DNA of 64,000 nucleotides, taken from Streptomyces mesophilus (GTDB lineage: Bacteria > Actinomycetota > Actinomycetes > Streptomycetales > Streptomycetaceae). Numbering within the stretch: position 1 is the stretch's first letter; each line of letters starts with the position of its first letter. This document shows, one piece after another, positions 46,662-54,697 of the stretch. Below the pieces are notes generated by a model. It had not been told where the DNA came from. It did no database searches and was given only the letters and a program-made list of their open reading frames with translations. The stretch is taken from assembly GCF_011044995.1 (NCBI RefSeq), contig NZ_JAAKZW010000002.1:1-64000 (forward strand), written 5' to 3'. Position numbers and translations under genes: made by a program.

Positions 46662-47363
46662 CTAGGCGGTGGGCGGGCCGGCCGTGACGCCGGTGATGAT
46701 GAGGTCGATGCCGGCCAGGAACTGCGTGCGGTCGTCGTGGTCGAGTCCTTGTTCGGCGACGGCTCGGGTGAAGGGGTAGTCCTCGGGGCTGAGCTGTTTC
46801 CATGCGCCCGCCACGGTGTCCATGTAGGCGCTGCGATCGGCGTCCGGCCCGAGGCTGCGGGCGCGCGCGAGGTTCGCGGCGTTCTGGCCAGCGGCGCCGA
46901 GGATGTAGTGCATCAGGGCGGTCGTCGCGGTGAACCAGCTGCTCGCGGGTACGTCCAGCGCGGACACCTGGCGGCCGATGTCCTCGAAGATGAGGATCGT
47001 CACCGGGCCGGTGGGGTTGTGGGAGAGCTGGGCGGTGATCTGGGGTGCGAGCCACGGGTGCTTTTCGATCGCGTCGTAGAGGCCGAGGGCGACGTCGTGT
47101 ATCGCTCCCGGCTGCCCGGCCTTTTGTGCGGCCAGCGCGATGCTGACGACGCGGTTTGTGGCCGCGACCAGGAGTTCGCTTTTGTTGGCCACGTGCCAGT
47201 AGATCGCGCCGGGGCCGGTGGCCAGGCGTTCGCTCAGCGCTCGGAAGGTCAATCCGCTTTCGCCTGCCGTGTCCAGCAGGTCGATGGCGGCATCGACGAT
47301 TCGCTCGCGGGAAAGGGGGGTGGTGCGTCGCTCGGGCTTCTTGGGCGTCGGTGGTGGTGTCAC
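46662..47363 (-). CDS. TetR-family transcriptional regulator
   Basis: 233 aa from the GTG at 47361-47363. The HTH is RIVDAAIDLLDTAGESGLTF followed by GPGAIYWHVANKSELL. The C-terminal domain is the actinobacterial TetR_C type with a hydrophobic effector pocket. No clear ribosome site precedes the GTG, so the transcript may be leaderless or nearly so. Two palindromes in the divergent gap are likely its operators; the adjacent monooxygenase gene is the evident target. Confidence 0.92.
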   Translation of the reverse strand: MTPPPTPKKPERRTTPLSRERIVDAAIDLLDTAGESGLTFRALSERLATGPGAIYWHVANKSELLVAATNRVVSIALAAQKAGQPGAIHDVALGLYDAIEKHPWLAPQITAQLSHNPTGPVTILIFEDIGRQVSALDVPASSWFTATTALMHYILGAAGQNAANLARARSLGPDADRSAYMDTVAGAWKQLSPEDYPFTRAVAEQGLDHDDRTQFLAGIDLIITGVTAGPPTA

Positions 47364-47382
47364 ACGTCCATTTTGACATGAT

Positions 47383-47421
47383 TGGAACGCTGTTCCACAC
47401 TTGTTCTGGAACGATATTCCA
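47383..47421. promoter_or_regulatory. Twin palindromic operators of the TetR regulator
   Basis: TGGAACGCTGTTCCA (47383-47397) and TGGAACGATATTCCA (47407-47421), centre-to-centre 24 bp, share the form TGGAACGNTRTTCCA. They fill the gap between the divergent TetR and monooxygenase genes, so both promoters would be covered. Confidence 0.8.
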
Positions 47422-47475
47422 GCGACAGAGGGGCGGCTCGCGCCGGACGCCCCTGCACGGCACAAGGAGACAGAC

Positions 47476-47793
47476 ATGGCAGCACTGCAGGACCAGCCCG
47501 CGTACATCATCAAGATGCGTGCCAAGCCGGGGCACGGCGACAAGCTGTTCGCGCTGGCCACCGAAGGGATGTACAAGTCGGGGTCCTCCGACCGGTTCAT
47601 CATGCTCCGCGAGGACGCCGATCCCGACGTGCTGTGGAACATCGAGGTGTTCCGCAGTGACGAAGCGAAGGCCGCCTACGAGAACGGCCCTCTCGCCGAC
47701 GAACTGCGTGACGAAATCATCGAGCACCTCGCCGAGATGGTCATGCGCGTCGAAGCCCACCCGTACTCGGCTCTGCCCGCCGACCCGGCCTGA
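47476..47793 (+). CDS. Antibiotic biosynthesis monooxygenase (ABM) domain protein
   Basis: 105 aa; ATG 47476 with AAGGAGA at 47464. Single ABM/ferredoxin-like domain: YIIKMRAKPGHGDKLFALA, IMLREDADPDVLWNIEVFRS and the C-terminal helix. Relatives oxidise quinols or polyketides without cofactor, or act as heme-degrading or signalling dimers. Under the TetR regulator it may detoxify a quinone-like ligand. It is followed by a strong terminator, so it is a single-gene unit. Confidence 0.87.
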   Translation: MAALQDQPAYIIKMRAKPGHGDKLFALATEGMYKSGSSDRFIMLREDADPDVLWNIEVFRSDEAKAAYENGPLADELRDEIIEHLAEMVMRVEAHPYSALPADPA

Positions 47794-47798
47794 GTGCG

Positions 47799-47839
47799 GC
47801 GAGGTGCCCGCCGAACCAGCTCTTCGGCGGGCGCCTCGC
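47799..47839 (+). terminator. Terminator of the ABM gene
   Basis: A 17-bp stem (47799-47815 against 47823-47839, one G-T wobble) with a 7-nt loop begins 6 bp after the stop. Confidence 0.8.
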
Positions 47840-47919
47840 CCCTCTCACACCACCACCGGCGAGCGCTCCCGACTTCACAGCGCCCCTCCGGTCGGGAACC
47901 AGATCGGACGCCACTTCAC

Positions 47920-47955
47920 GGCCGGGTGCACGAGACATCACTCGTGCACCCGGCC
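47920..47955. repeat. 15-bp inverted repeat before the IS481 remnant
   Basis: GGCCGGGTGCACGAG (47920-47934) pairs perfectly with 47941-47955 around ACATCA. It lies 30 bp before the transposase start codon and could be a terminator protecting the element, or a structure it inserted beside. Confidence 0.6.
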
Positions 47956-47985
47956 ATCGTCATCCTCTGAGCCAGAAAGACCGGC

Positions 47986-48338
47986 ATGGTCCACCGCAAC
48001 GCACCCCTGACCGAAACCGGCCGCCTGCGCTTGGCGCAGTGCGTGGTCGACAATCGATGGCCACTGCGCCGCGCGGCTGAACGCTTCCAAGTCTCGCCCA
48101 CCACTGCGAAACGGTGGGCTGACCGCTACCGCGAGCAGGGGCCAGCTGGGATGACGGACCGCTCCAGCCGCCCGCACTTCAGTCCATGTCAGACGCCGAC
48201 ACGAACCGAGCGGCGCATCACTTGGTGCATGTCGACATCAAGAAGCTCGGCAACATACCCAACGGCGGCGGCCACCAGGTCCTGGGCCGTCAGGCCCGTC
48301 GCAAGAACCGGATCGGCGGGGGCTACAGCTACAACTAG
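47986..48338 (+). pseudogene. IS481-type transposase, internally deleted remnant
   Basis: ATG 47986 begins MVHRNAPLTETGRLRLAQCV, followed by the HTH RWPLRRAAERFQVSPTTAKRWADRYREQG, an IS481-family N-terminus. Near 48218-48226, after TRTERRI, the sequence jumps in another frame to LVHVDIKKLGNIPNGGGH...KNRIGGGYSYN, a piece of the catalytic DDE region with its first Asp, and stops at TAG 48336-48338. About half the protein, including most of the core, is missing. An internal deletion with frame change plus loss of the 3' half explains this. No clear terminal inverted repeats remain. Confidence 0.85.
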
Positions 48339-48412
48339 CCGGCGATTGTCTGTGACCAGCGTCGGGTTGTTGTGTGTAATCAGCGGCCGGTCGTCCGCGA
48401 CCCGTCGGCCGG

Positions 48413-49030
48413 TCAGGCGGACAGGTCGGCGGATGGCGTCTTGTGGAAGAAGGTCGACGGCATGAGTTTCCCGGAGGGGTCCGCCGCATAGTCCGGCACC
48501 GTCCCCGTCTCGGTCCACCCTGCCGCCCGGTACAGCCGTTCCGCCGCACTGCCCGTCTCCGTGTCCAGTACCAGGAGCGTCAGCCCGGCCCCGGCCGCGT
48601 ACTCCTCGACCGTGGCGAGCAGCCGGCGCGCGAGACCGCGGCCGCGGGCGTGTGGCCCCACCATCAGCTTGACGACCTCGCCGCGGTGGCGGCCGTTGTC
48701 CTTGAGCACCGGCACGCAGCCGACCGTGCCGTCGATCCGGCCGCCCGAGCGGGCGACCCAGACGAGCAGCCTTCCGTCCGCGACCTCGGCCGCGCGCCCG
48801 CGCCACCAGCGGGCCGCCTCCTCGCGTCCGAAACCGGCGAGGAAGCCGAGCGAGGCGCCGCCCGCCACGGTCGCGGCGAGCAGCTCGCCGAGCTCGTCGG
48901 CGCACGCGTCCAGGGCGTCGGCGGACAGGCGCTCGACGGAGGCGGTCGGCGTCGCCAAGGGGGTCGAGGTCGGCCTCGTCAAGGTGGTCGAGGCCGACGT
49001 CGGCACGGGGGTCGAGGCCTGCGTCGTCAC
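48413..49030 (-). CDS. GNAT-family N-acetyltransferase
   Basis: 205 aa from the GTG at 49028-49030 (AAAGGAA upstream). The first 30 residues are Thr/Ser/Pro-rich (TSASTTLTRPTSTPLATPTA) and poorly ordered; a GNAT domain follows with VVKLMVGPHARGRGLARRLL for acetyl-CoA and LVLDTETGSAAERLYRAAGW. The substrate is unknown. Its start overlaps the MFS stop (GTGA), so it is the third gene of the XRE-MFS-GNAT operon and may modify the compound that the pump exports. Confidence 0.87.
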   Translation of the reverse strand: MTTQASTPVPTSASTTLTRPTSTPLATPTASVERLSADALDACADELGELLAATVAGGASLGFLAGFGREEAARWWRGRAAEVADGRLLVWVARSGGRIDGTVGCVPVLKDNGRHRGEVVKLMVGPHARGRGLARRLLATVEEYAAGAGLTLLVLDTETGSAAERLYRAAGWTETGTVPDYAADPSGKLMPSTFFHKTPSADLSA

Positions 49031-50484
49031 GGGGTGAGTTCCTTTCCTTGCGGCGGCGCGAGCGGCACCTGCGGCGGCGCGGGTGCGGTGCTCAGACGGC
49101 GATTCAGTACGGAGACCAGCAGCCCGATCGTGACGATCGCCGTGCAGGCGAGCGACGCGTGCCAGAACGCCCGGCGCATCCCGGCGAGATCCGAGGCGGG
49201 GCCCGAAGCGTGCAGATACAGGCCGGAGACCGCGCTGATGCAGACCGCGGCGGCCATCCGCTGCGACATCTGCAGCAGACCGCCGGCCACCCCGGCCGCC
49301 TGAGCCGGCGCGTGCCGCAGCACCTGGGCCTGGGTCGGGGCGACCGTGAAGCCGGTCGCGGCGCCCGCGCACAGCTGGCACACGGCGAGGACCCAGGGCA
49401 GCGGCCCGGCCGGTACGTACAGCGTCGCAAGCCCGCCCGACAGCAGGGCCAGCGCGGAGAGCGCCAGACCGGAAGTGATCACGCGGTGCTCGCCGTACCG
49501 GCGCACCACACGCCAGGCGAAGGCCGAGGTGGCCCCCATGCCGAGCGCCTGCGGCAGCATCACCAGGGCCGCCGTCATCGCGGAGAGCCCGAGTTCGCCC
49601 TGGAGGAAGACGGCGAGGACCATGCCGCCGGCGAGCGAGGCGCCGAACTGCGTCATCGCCACCGTCGTACCGAGTGCGTACGGCGCGGAGCGGGTGAGGG
49701 CGGGATGGACCAGCGGGCGGCGGCCGGAGCGGGCCCGCCCCCGCTGCTGGAGCACCAGCGCCGTGGCGAGCGCGGCGGCGCCGGCTCCGTACGCGAGGTA
49801 CCCCGTGGACCGGATGAAGGGCAGCATGATCAGGACGGTCAGGCCCGCGAACAGCGCCACCCCCGGCAGATCAAGTCCCGCCTCGCCGTTGCCCGGACGC
49901 GGCCGCGGCAGGAAGCGCCCGGCGGCGACGAGCGTGGCCAGGGCGAAGGGCACATTGAGCAGGACCGCGAGCCGCCAGCCCGGCTCCGCCCCGGCCGCCG
50001 CGATCAGCGCACCGCCCACGGGCGGGCCGAGCGCCGTGGCCAGGCCGGCTGTCACCGCGTACATGCCGAGTGCCCGGGCGCGGGCGGCCCCGGTGAACAC
50101 GTCCTGGATGGTGCCGATCACCTGGGCGTTGACCAGGCCGGCCCCGAGTCCCTGGACGAGGCGGGCCGCGACGACCAGCCAGGCGTCCTGCGCGCAGCTG
50201 GACAGCACCCCCGCGACGGCGAACAGCGCCATCCCGGCGAGGAAGAACGGCTTGCGCCCGTGCACATCACCGAGCCGCCCGCCGGGCACCAGCGCGACCC
50301 CGAACGCGAGGGAGTACCCGGCCACGATCCACTGCAGCTGGGAGGCGTCGGCGGACAGCGAGTCCCGCAGCGCGGGCACCGCGATGTTGAGCACCGACTG
50401 GTCGAGCAGCGAGGTGAAACCGGCCGCCAGACAGACGGCGAGTACCCGGCGCTCGCGCGGCGAGAACCGCTCTATGCCGCTCAT
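49027..50484 (-). CDS. MFS transporter, EmrB/QacA (DHA2) type drug exporter
   Basis: 485 aa from the ATG at 50482-50484, overlapping the regulator stop by 4 bp. Fourteen hydrophobic segments are expected; motif GGRLGDVHGRKPFFLAG is the MFS loop 2-3 signature and LDQSVLNIAVPALRDSL the DHA2 motif near helix 1. It probably exports a hydrophobic drug or metabolite in exchange for protons. Control by the upstream XRE-cupin regulator is likely. Confidence 0.92.
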   Translation of the reverse strand: MSGIERFSPRERRVLAVCLAAGFTSLLDQSVLNIAVPALRDSLSADASQLQWIVAGYSLAFGVALVPGGRLGDVHGRKPFFLAGMALFAVAGVLSSCAQDAWLVVAARLVQGLGAGLVNAQVIGTIQDVFTGAARARALGMYAVTAGLATALGPPVGGALIAAAGAEPGWRLAVLLNVPFALATLVAAGRFLPRPRPGNGEAGLDLPGVALFAGLTVLIMLPFIRSTGYLAYGAGAAALATALVLQQRGRARSGRRPLVHPALTRSAPYALGTTVAMTQFGASLAGGMVLAVFLQGELGLSAMTAALVMLPQALGMGATSAFAWRVVRRYGEHRVITSGLALSALALLSGGLATLYVPAGPLPWVLAVCQLCAGAATGFTVAPTQAQVLRHAPAQAAGVAGGLLQMSQRMAAAVCISAVSGLYLHASGPASDLAGMRRAFWHASLACTAIVTIGLLVSVLNRRLSTAPAPPQVPLAPPQGKELTP

Positions 50485-51041
50485 GGCAGCACCACGGCGA
50501 TGACGTAGCGCACGGGCTCGTCCGAAGTGCAGCGAAAGCGCGTGGGCCCCCACAGCCGGAACCGCAGACAGTCCCCGGTCTCCAGGCCGTACGTCTCGTT
50601 CTGCACGGTCACTTCCATGGCGCCGGCGAGCACCCAGATGTGCTGTTCCAGTCCGGGCACCGGCGGGCCGTCGTAGGAGATGTCCGCACCGGGGCGCAGC
50701 GTCCCCTCGACCAGCTCACCCCGCAGCCCCGCGTGGGGCGGGGAGACGGAGCGCCGTACGAAGCCGGACTCGGTGTCGTTCCACACCGGTTGCTGTCCGG
50801 CCCGCACCAGTTGCGCCTGCTCGCCCTCGACCTCGGTGAGCAGCCGCGACATGGTGCGCTCGTACGCGGCGCACAGCCGGTTGAGCAGCGAGGTCGTCGG
50901 GCTGATCTCCCCGCGTTCCAGGCGCGACAGCGTGGACCGGCTGACACCGGAGCGCGTGGCCAACTCGTCCAGGGACCAGCCGCGTTCGGTCCGCAGCGCG
51001 GCCAGGCGCTGAGCCAGGCGTGCGTCGATGTCGTCTCCCAT
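50481..51041 (-). CDS. XRE-cupin transcriptional regulator
   Basis: 186 aa from the ATG at 51039-51041; a longer frame upstream lacks support. Residues 10-65 are an XRE helix-turn-helix (LAALRTERGWSLDELATRSG), 110-185 a cupin effector domain (VPGLEQHIWVLAGAMEVTVQ). The start codon lies inside a 39-bp palindrome, which suggests autorepression. It is the first gene of an operon with an MFS pump and GNAT enzyme, the usual layout of small detoxification units. Confidence 0.92.
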   Translation of the reverse strand: MGDDIDARLAQRLAALRTERGWSLDELATRSGVSRSTLSRLERGEISPTTSLLNRLCAAYERTMSRLLTEVEGEQAQLVRAGQQPVWNDTESGFVRRSVSPPHAGLRGELVEGTLRPGADISYDGPPVPGLEQHIWVLAGAMEVTVQNETYGLETGDCLRFRLWGPTRFRCTSDEPVRYVIAVVLP

Positions 51042-51071
51042 ATCCGGGATCGTATCCCGGATATGGGAGAC
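51033..51071. promoter_or_regulatory. 18-bp perfect inverted repeat over the XRE gene start
   Basis: 51033-51050 (GTCTCCCATATCCGGGAT) pairs with 51054-51071, spacer CGT. The regulator's ATG (51039-51041) lies in the left arm. The length and perfection point to an operator or RNA hairpin that controls translation of the regulator. Confidence 0.8.
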
Positions 51072-51172
51072 GCTGGCAAGAGCCACCTGGATCTCCGGCA
51101 AGAGGCACCGGGAGATGGGGGAGCGGACCCGGACCGCACGCGCCTGTCAGTGCCCCGTGACAACCTGGACGC

Positions 51173-52033
51173 ATGCCTGAACTCCCCGAGGTGGAGGCCC
51201 TCAGGGGCTTCCTGACCGAACATCTCGGCGACGCCCGTATCGCACGCGTCCTGCCGGTGGCGATCAGTGTGCTCAAGACGTACGACCCGCCGCTGAGCGC
51301 CCTCGAAGGCCGCCCGGTCACCGCGGTCGCGCGGCACGGCAAGTTCCTCGACCTCGATCTGGACGGACTGCACTTCATCACCCACCTGGCCCGCGCGGGC
51401 TGGCTGCAGTGGAAGGACCGACTGCCCGACGGCCCCCCGAAACCGGGCAAGGGCCCCCTCGCGCTGCGCGTCGCGCTCGACGACGGCCGGGGCTTCGACC
51501 TCACCGAGGCCGGCACACAGAAGCGCCTCGCGGTGTACGTGGTCCACGACCCCCAGGAGGTCCCGGGAATCGCCCGTCTGGGACCCGACCCGCTCGCGGA
51601 GAGCTTCGACGAGGCCGCCTTCGCCGCGCTGCTCAAGGGCGAACGCCGCCGCATCAAGGGCGCCCTGCGCGACCAGAGCCTGATCGCGGGCATCGGCAAC
51701 GCGTACAGCGACGAGATCCTGCACGTGGCCCGGATGTCCCCGTACAAGATCGCGGACAAGCTCACCGCCGACGAGCTGCACACGCTGTACGAGGCGATGC
51801 ACTCCACGCTCGCCGAGGCGGTGGAACGCTCGCAGGGCGTGGCCGCGGGACGGCTCAAGTCGGAGAAGAAGAGCGGTCTGCGCGTGCACGGCCGCACCGG
51901 TGAGGCCTGCCCGGTCTGCGGGGACACCATCCGCGAGGTGTCCTTCCACGACTCCTCGCTCCAGTACTGCCCTACGTGCCAGACGGGCGGCAAGCCGCTG
52001 GCGGACCGCCGGATGTCCCGGCTGCTCAAGTAG
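51173..52033 (+). CDS. Fpg/Nei family DNA glycosylase
   Basis: 286 aa from ATG 51173. After Met removal the catalytic Pro2 and Glu3 (PELPEVEALR) form the Schiff base. The H2TH region contains GIGNAYSDEIL, and the zinc finger C246-x2-C249...C266-x2-C269 (CPVC and CPTC) is complete, ending in the conserved Arg-rich tail. It excises oxidised bases. The sequence is nearer actinobacterial MutM2/Nei-like variants than canonical MutM, judged by the VEALRGFL opening, so the preferred lesion is uncertain. Monocistronic; its ribosome site is poor. Confidence 0.92.
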   Translation: MPELPEVEALRGFLTEHLGDARIARVLPVAISVLKTYDPPLSALEGRPVTAVARHGKFLDLDLDGLHFITHLARAGWLQWKDRLPDGPPKPGKGPLALRVALDDGRGFDLTEAGTQKRLAVYVVHDPQEVPGIARLGPDPLAESFDEAAFAALLKGERRRIKGALRDQSLIAGIGNAYSDEILHVARMSPYKIADKLTADELHTLYEAMHSTLAEAVERSQGVAAGRLKSEKKSGLRVHGRTGEACPVCGDTIREVSFHDSSLQYCPTCQTGGKPLADRRMSRLLK

Positions 52034-52099
52034 CGCCTCGGCGGCGGGACCTGCGCGGAGTGCCCGCCGTGCCCGCCGTTCTGGCAGGGCGAGCGGCCC

Positions 52100-52747
52100 C
52101 TAATCGGCGGGAATCGACAACAACCGTTCGCCGTCCAGCGTCCGGACCTCGAACCGCCGGATCTGGTCGGTCCGCAGCCCCGTACCGCCTTCGGCCAGCA
52201 GCGGGCGCTCATGGCCGTCGCGCCCCGGGAAGCCGTAACCGCCTTGCGGGACCGACCAGCTGAGCACCGTCTGCTCCGCACCGCCCGGCCCCACCGCCAC
52301 CAGCTCGCAGCGGCGCGGCCCGTCCAGCCGGTCCATCCGCAGCGCCACCTGGGTGCCCCAGGTCTGCTCGTCCAGCGCCACGCTCGCGGTGAGCGCCCCC
52401 GCCCGGCCGTCGAGCACCCGGGGGCCGCCCTCCCGCAGCAGCGCCGCCCCCGTCGGCAACGCGACGAGCACCGCCACCGCCGCGGCCACCCAGCGGAGCC
52501 GGCGGGCAGGGCGGCGATCGCGCACCTGGACGAGCAGCCGGTCGAGCAGCGGCGCGGGAGGCGCCTGCAGGTAGGCAATGGAATCCCGCGAGGACAGCGG
52601 CTCCAAGAGCGCCACCACCCGGGAGAATTCCACGAGTTCCAGCGCGCAGTGCAGGCAATCGCCCAGATGTTCCTCGACATGGAGGCTGTCCGCAGGTTCC
52701 AGTACGCCCAGCGCATAGGCGGCGACGTCCTGGTGCTGCGCGCTCAT
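52100..52747 (-). CDS. Zinc-binding anti-sigma factor (ZAS) without an adjacent sigma gene
   Basis: 215 aa from the ATG at 52745-52747 (AGAGGA upstream; an ATG two codons earlier is too close). The cytosolic N-terminus has the ZAS zinc motif H27-x3-C31-x2-C34 (HLGDCLHC). One membrane helix spans about 84-104 (WVAAAVAVLVALPTGAALL). The extracytoplasmic C-terminus (120-215) has a beta-rich anti-sigma-K-like domain. It should hold an ECF sigma factor at the membrane, but no sigma gene adjoins it; the nearest is 5.8 kb away at 58586. It is divergent from the LytTR gene. Confidence 0.87.
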   Translation of the reverse strand: MSAQHQDVAAYALGVLEPADSLHVEEHLGDCLHCALELVEFSRVVALLEPLSSRDSIAYLQAPPAPLLDRLLVQVRDRRPARRLRWVAAAVAVLVALPTGAALLREGGPRVLDGRAGALTASVALDEQTWGTQVALRMDRLDGPRRCELVAVGPGGAEQTVLSWSVPQGGYGFPGRDGHERPLLAEGGTGLRTDQIRRFEVRTLDGERLLSIPAD

Positions 52748-52935
52748 GGGCATTCCTCTTCGTACGGGATTACGGGGGTATCGCACCGTGGGGGATACGG
52801 CGAGAAGTGTGTCCCCCTGCAATACGGGGCATTCGGTGTTCCTGCTCAACACCCCTGGGAATTCGGTGAACTGTCCCGCAGCGGCTCCCCGCCTCCCCGT
52901 GTCCACCGGGCACGCAGCCGCATACACTCCGCCGC

Positions 52936-53718
52936 ATGCTGCGTGTACTGGCCGTCGACGACGAGAAGCCCGCACTCGAAGAGCTGCTCTTCCTGCTGCG
53001 CGCCGACCCGCGGGTGCGCAGCGCCGAGGGCGCCACCGATGCCACCGAGGCGCTGCGGCGGATCAACCGCGCCCTGGACGCGGGCCCGGACGGCGACGAG
53101 GCCATCGACGTCGTCTTCCTCGACATCCACATGGCAGGGCTCACCGGCCTCGACGTGGCGCGGCTGCTCGCGGGCTTCGCCAAGCCGCCGCTGATCGTGT
53201 TCGTCACGGCCCATGAAGGCTTCGCCGTGCAGGCCTTCGACCTCGAAGCGGTGGACTACGTCCTCAAGCCCGTGCGCCGCGAACGCCTCGCCGAAGCGGT
53301 ACGCCGCGTCAGCGATCTGACGGCCCCGACCACGACCACGGCCACGGTCCCGGTGCCGGCCGCTCCGGTCGCCGTCGACTCGGCTCCCGACCAGATCCCG
53401 GTCGAACTGGGCGGAGTCACCCGCTTCATCCCGATCGACGCCATCGCGTACGTCGAAGCGCACGGCGACTACGCGCGTCTGTACACCGACGAGGGCAGCC
53501 ACTTGGTGCGCATCCCCCTGTCCACGCTGGAGGAGCGCTGGGCCGCGCGCGGGTTCGTACGGATACACCGGCGCCATCTCGTGGCGCTCGGCCGTATCGA
53601 CGAACTGCGCCTGGACGCCGGCGCGACCACCGTGCGCGTCGGCGGCGCGGAACTCGCGGTGAGCCGCCGGCACGCCCGTGAGCTGCGGGATCTGCTGATG
53701 CGGCACGCGCGGCGCTGA
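52936..53718 (+). CDS. LytR/AlgR-type response regulator (REC-LytTR)
   Basis: 260 aa. The receiver domain (1-120) has D8-D9, the phospho-acceptor D63 (VVFLDIHM), VTAHEGFAVQAF and K113-like VLKP. A Thr-rich linker (TTTTATVPVPAAP) leads to a LytTR DNA-binding domain (155-258) with AYVEAHGDYARLYT and FVRIHRRHLVAL. Its likely sensor is the LytS-type kinase at 56568, with the symporter genes between them. LytTR proteins bind paired direct repeats; none could be assigned by eye. Confidence 0.93.
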   Translation: MLRVLAVDDEKPALEELLFLLRADPRVRSAEGATDATEALRRINRALDAGPDGDEAIDVVFLDIHMAGLTGLDVARLLAGFAKPPLIVFVTAHEGFAVQAFDLEAVDYVLKPVRRERLAEAVRRVSDLTAPTTTTATVPVPAAPVAVDSAPDQIPVELGGVTRFIPIDAIAYVEAHGDYARLYTDEGSHLVRIPLSTLEERWAARGFVRIHRRHLVALGRIDELRLDAGATTVRVGGAELAVSRRHARELRDLLMRHARR

Positions 53719-53858
53719 ACCGGAGGCGCGGCCGGCGACCGTCCACCGAGGCAGCGGACCGCTCACCGCATCCAAGGCGCCGTCCGCCGACGCACGGCTG
53801 GTCCGGGCAGGCGCGCCGCGCCTAGCCTGACCTCCGTCTACGGGGAGGGAAGTCCGCA

Positions 53859-54140
53859 ATGCCCGGTCCATCCGAAGTCGAGGCGCTGCTCGAGGAGTTG
53901 CGGGCGCTGCCCGCGCCGCCGACGAGTCCGACCGAGGCGAGGCGCTACCTCGCCGGCCTCAAGAGCGCCGCGGCCCGCTGGTCCGAGATCCTCGACGAGG
54001 CCCATGAGGCCGCCGCCCCGTTCACCGGACCGCGTGCGGAGGCCGCGCTGCGACTGGCCTTCCGGCGGGCCGAGGAGTCCTATGTCGAGCTCGAAGTGGC
54101 CCTCCAGGACTGCTCGACCGGGCTCCATCCCAGACCTTGA
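53859..54140 (+). CDS. Small 93-aa helical protein of unknown function
   Basis: ATG 53859 preceded by GGGAGGGAAG (53842-53851), a strong site. The product is alpha-helical and charged (VEALLEELRALPAPP, ARRYLAGLKSAAARWSEILD, FRRAEESYVELEVALQDC), with a coiled-coil-like periodicity and no membrane segment. Its last six residues (GLHPRP) and stop are encoded by the first unit of a 23-bp tandem repeat. It lies between the LytTR regulator and the symporter genes and may be cotranscribed with them. Function unknown. Confidence 0.7.
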   Translation: MPGPSEVEALLEELRALPAPPTSPTEARRYLAGLKSAAARWSEILDEAHEAAAPFTGPRAEAALRLAFRRAEESYVELEVALQDCSTGLHPRP

Positions 54141-54207
54141 CCGGGCTCCACCCCCGACCCTGAGCGGGCTCCACCCCCGACCCTGACCGAGCCCTACCCC
54201 AGGTCAT
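54116..54207 (+). repeat. Four 23-bp tandem repeats starting in a gene 3' end
   Basis: Units at 54116, 54139, 54162 and 54185 (GACCGGGCTCCACCCCCGAC core). Units 2 and 3 differ by one base; unit 4 is degenerate. The stop of the 93-aa gene spans the first junction. Confidence 0.85.
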
Positions 54208-54261
54208 CAGCCCTGCGTAGACTCCCGTTCACCCCACCTCGGACGAGAGAGCGCACCGCCC

Positions 54262-54645
54262 ATGCCAGCAGCCCCCGATGGCCCCCGCCGGGAGACCGTG
54301 ACCGGTGTGCCGCGTCAGGCGCGGCGCCCGCTGGGGCACACCGCCGCACGGTCCGAGATCGACGAGCAGACGACCATCGGCACCACCTATGTACGGTCCC
54401 TGATGCGCAGCCAGTTGAAGGCCGGGCTCACCGCGCTCGGCGTCCTCATCCTCTTCGTCGGCACCCTGCCCCTGCTCTTCATGCTCCCCGAGTCCGTGAC
54501 GGGCTCCGAGGTCTCACCGACCCTGTGGGTCTGGCTGTCCCTGGGCGTCGGCGTCTATCCGGTCATGCTGCTCATAGCCCACTGGTACGTCCGCAGGGCG
54601 GAGCGCAACGAGCGGGACTTCACGGGACTCGTCGAAGGACGCTGA
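54262..54645 (+). CDS. DUF485-like small membrane subunit paired with a symporter
   Basis: 127 aa. A hydrophilic N-terminus (residues 1-50) precedes two membrane helices (LTALGVLILFVGTLPLLFML and WVWLSLGVGVYPVMLLIAHW) and a short charged tail. This is the layout of DUF485/YjcH proteins that accompany acetate-type symporters of the SSS family. The gene is 30 bp upstream of the symporter, with a tandem duplication in the gap. Confidence 0.8.
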   Translation: MPAAPDGPRRETVTGVPRQARRPLGHTAARSEIDEQTTIGTTYVRSLMRSQLKAGLTALGVLILFVGTLPLLFMLPESVTGSEVSPTLWVWLSLGVGVYPVMLLIAHWYVRRAERNERDFTGLVEGR

Positions 54646-54697
54646 GCCCTTGAACGAGATCCGCGCGGTGCGCCCTTGAACCAGACCTACGCGGTGA
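54646..54697 (+). repeat. 26-bp tandem duplication at the symporter start
   Basis: Copies at 54646-54671 and 54672-54697 match at 21 of 26 positions (GCCCTTGAAC...CGCGGTG). Each has a TTG; the second is the symporter's apparent start, the first reads only nine codons to a stop. Confidence 0.7.
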
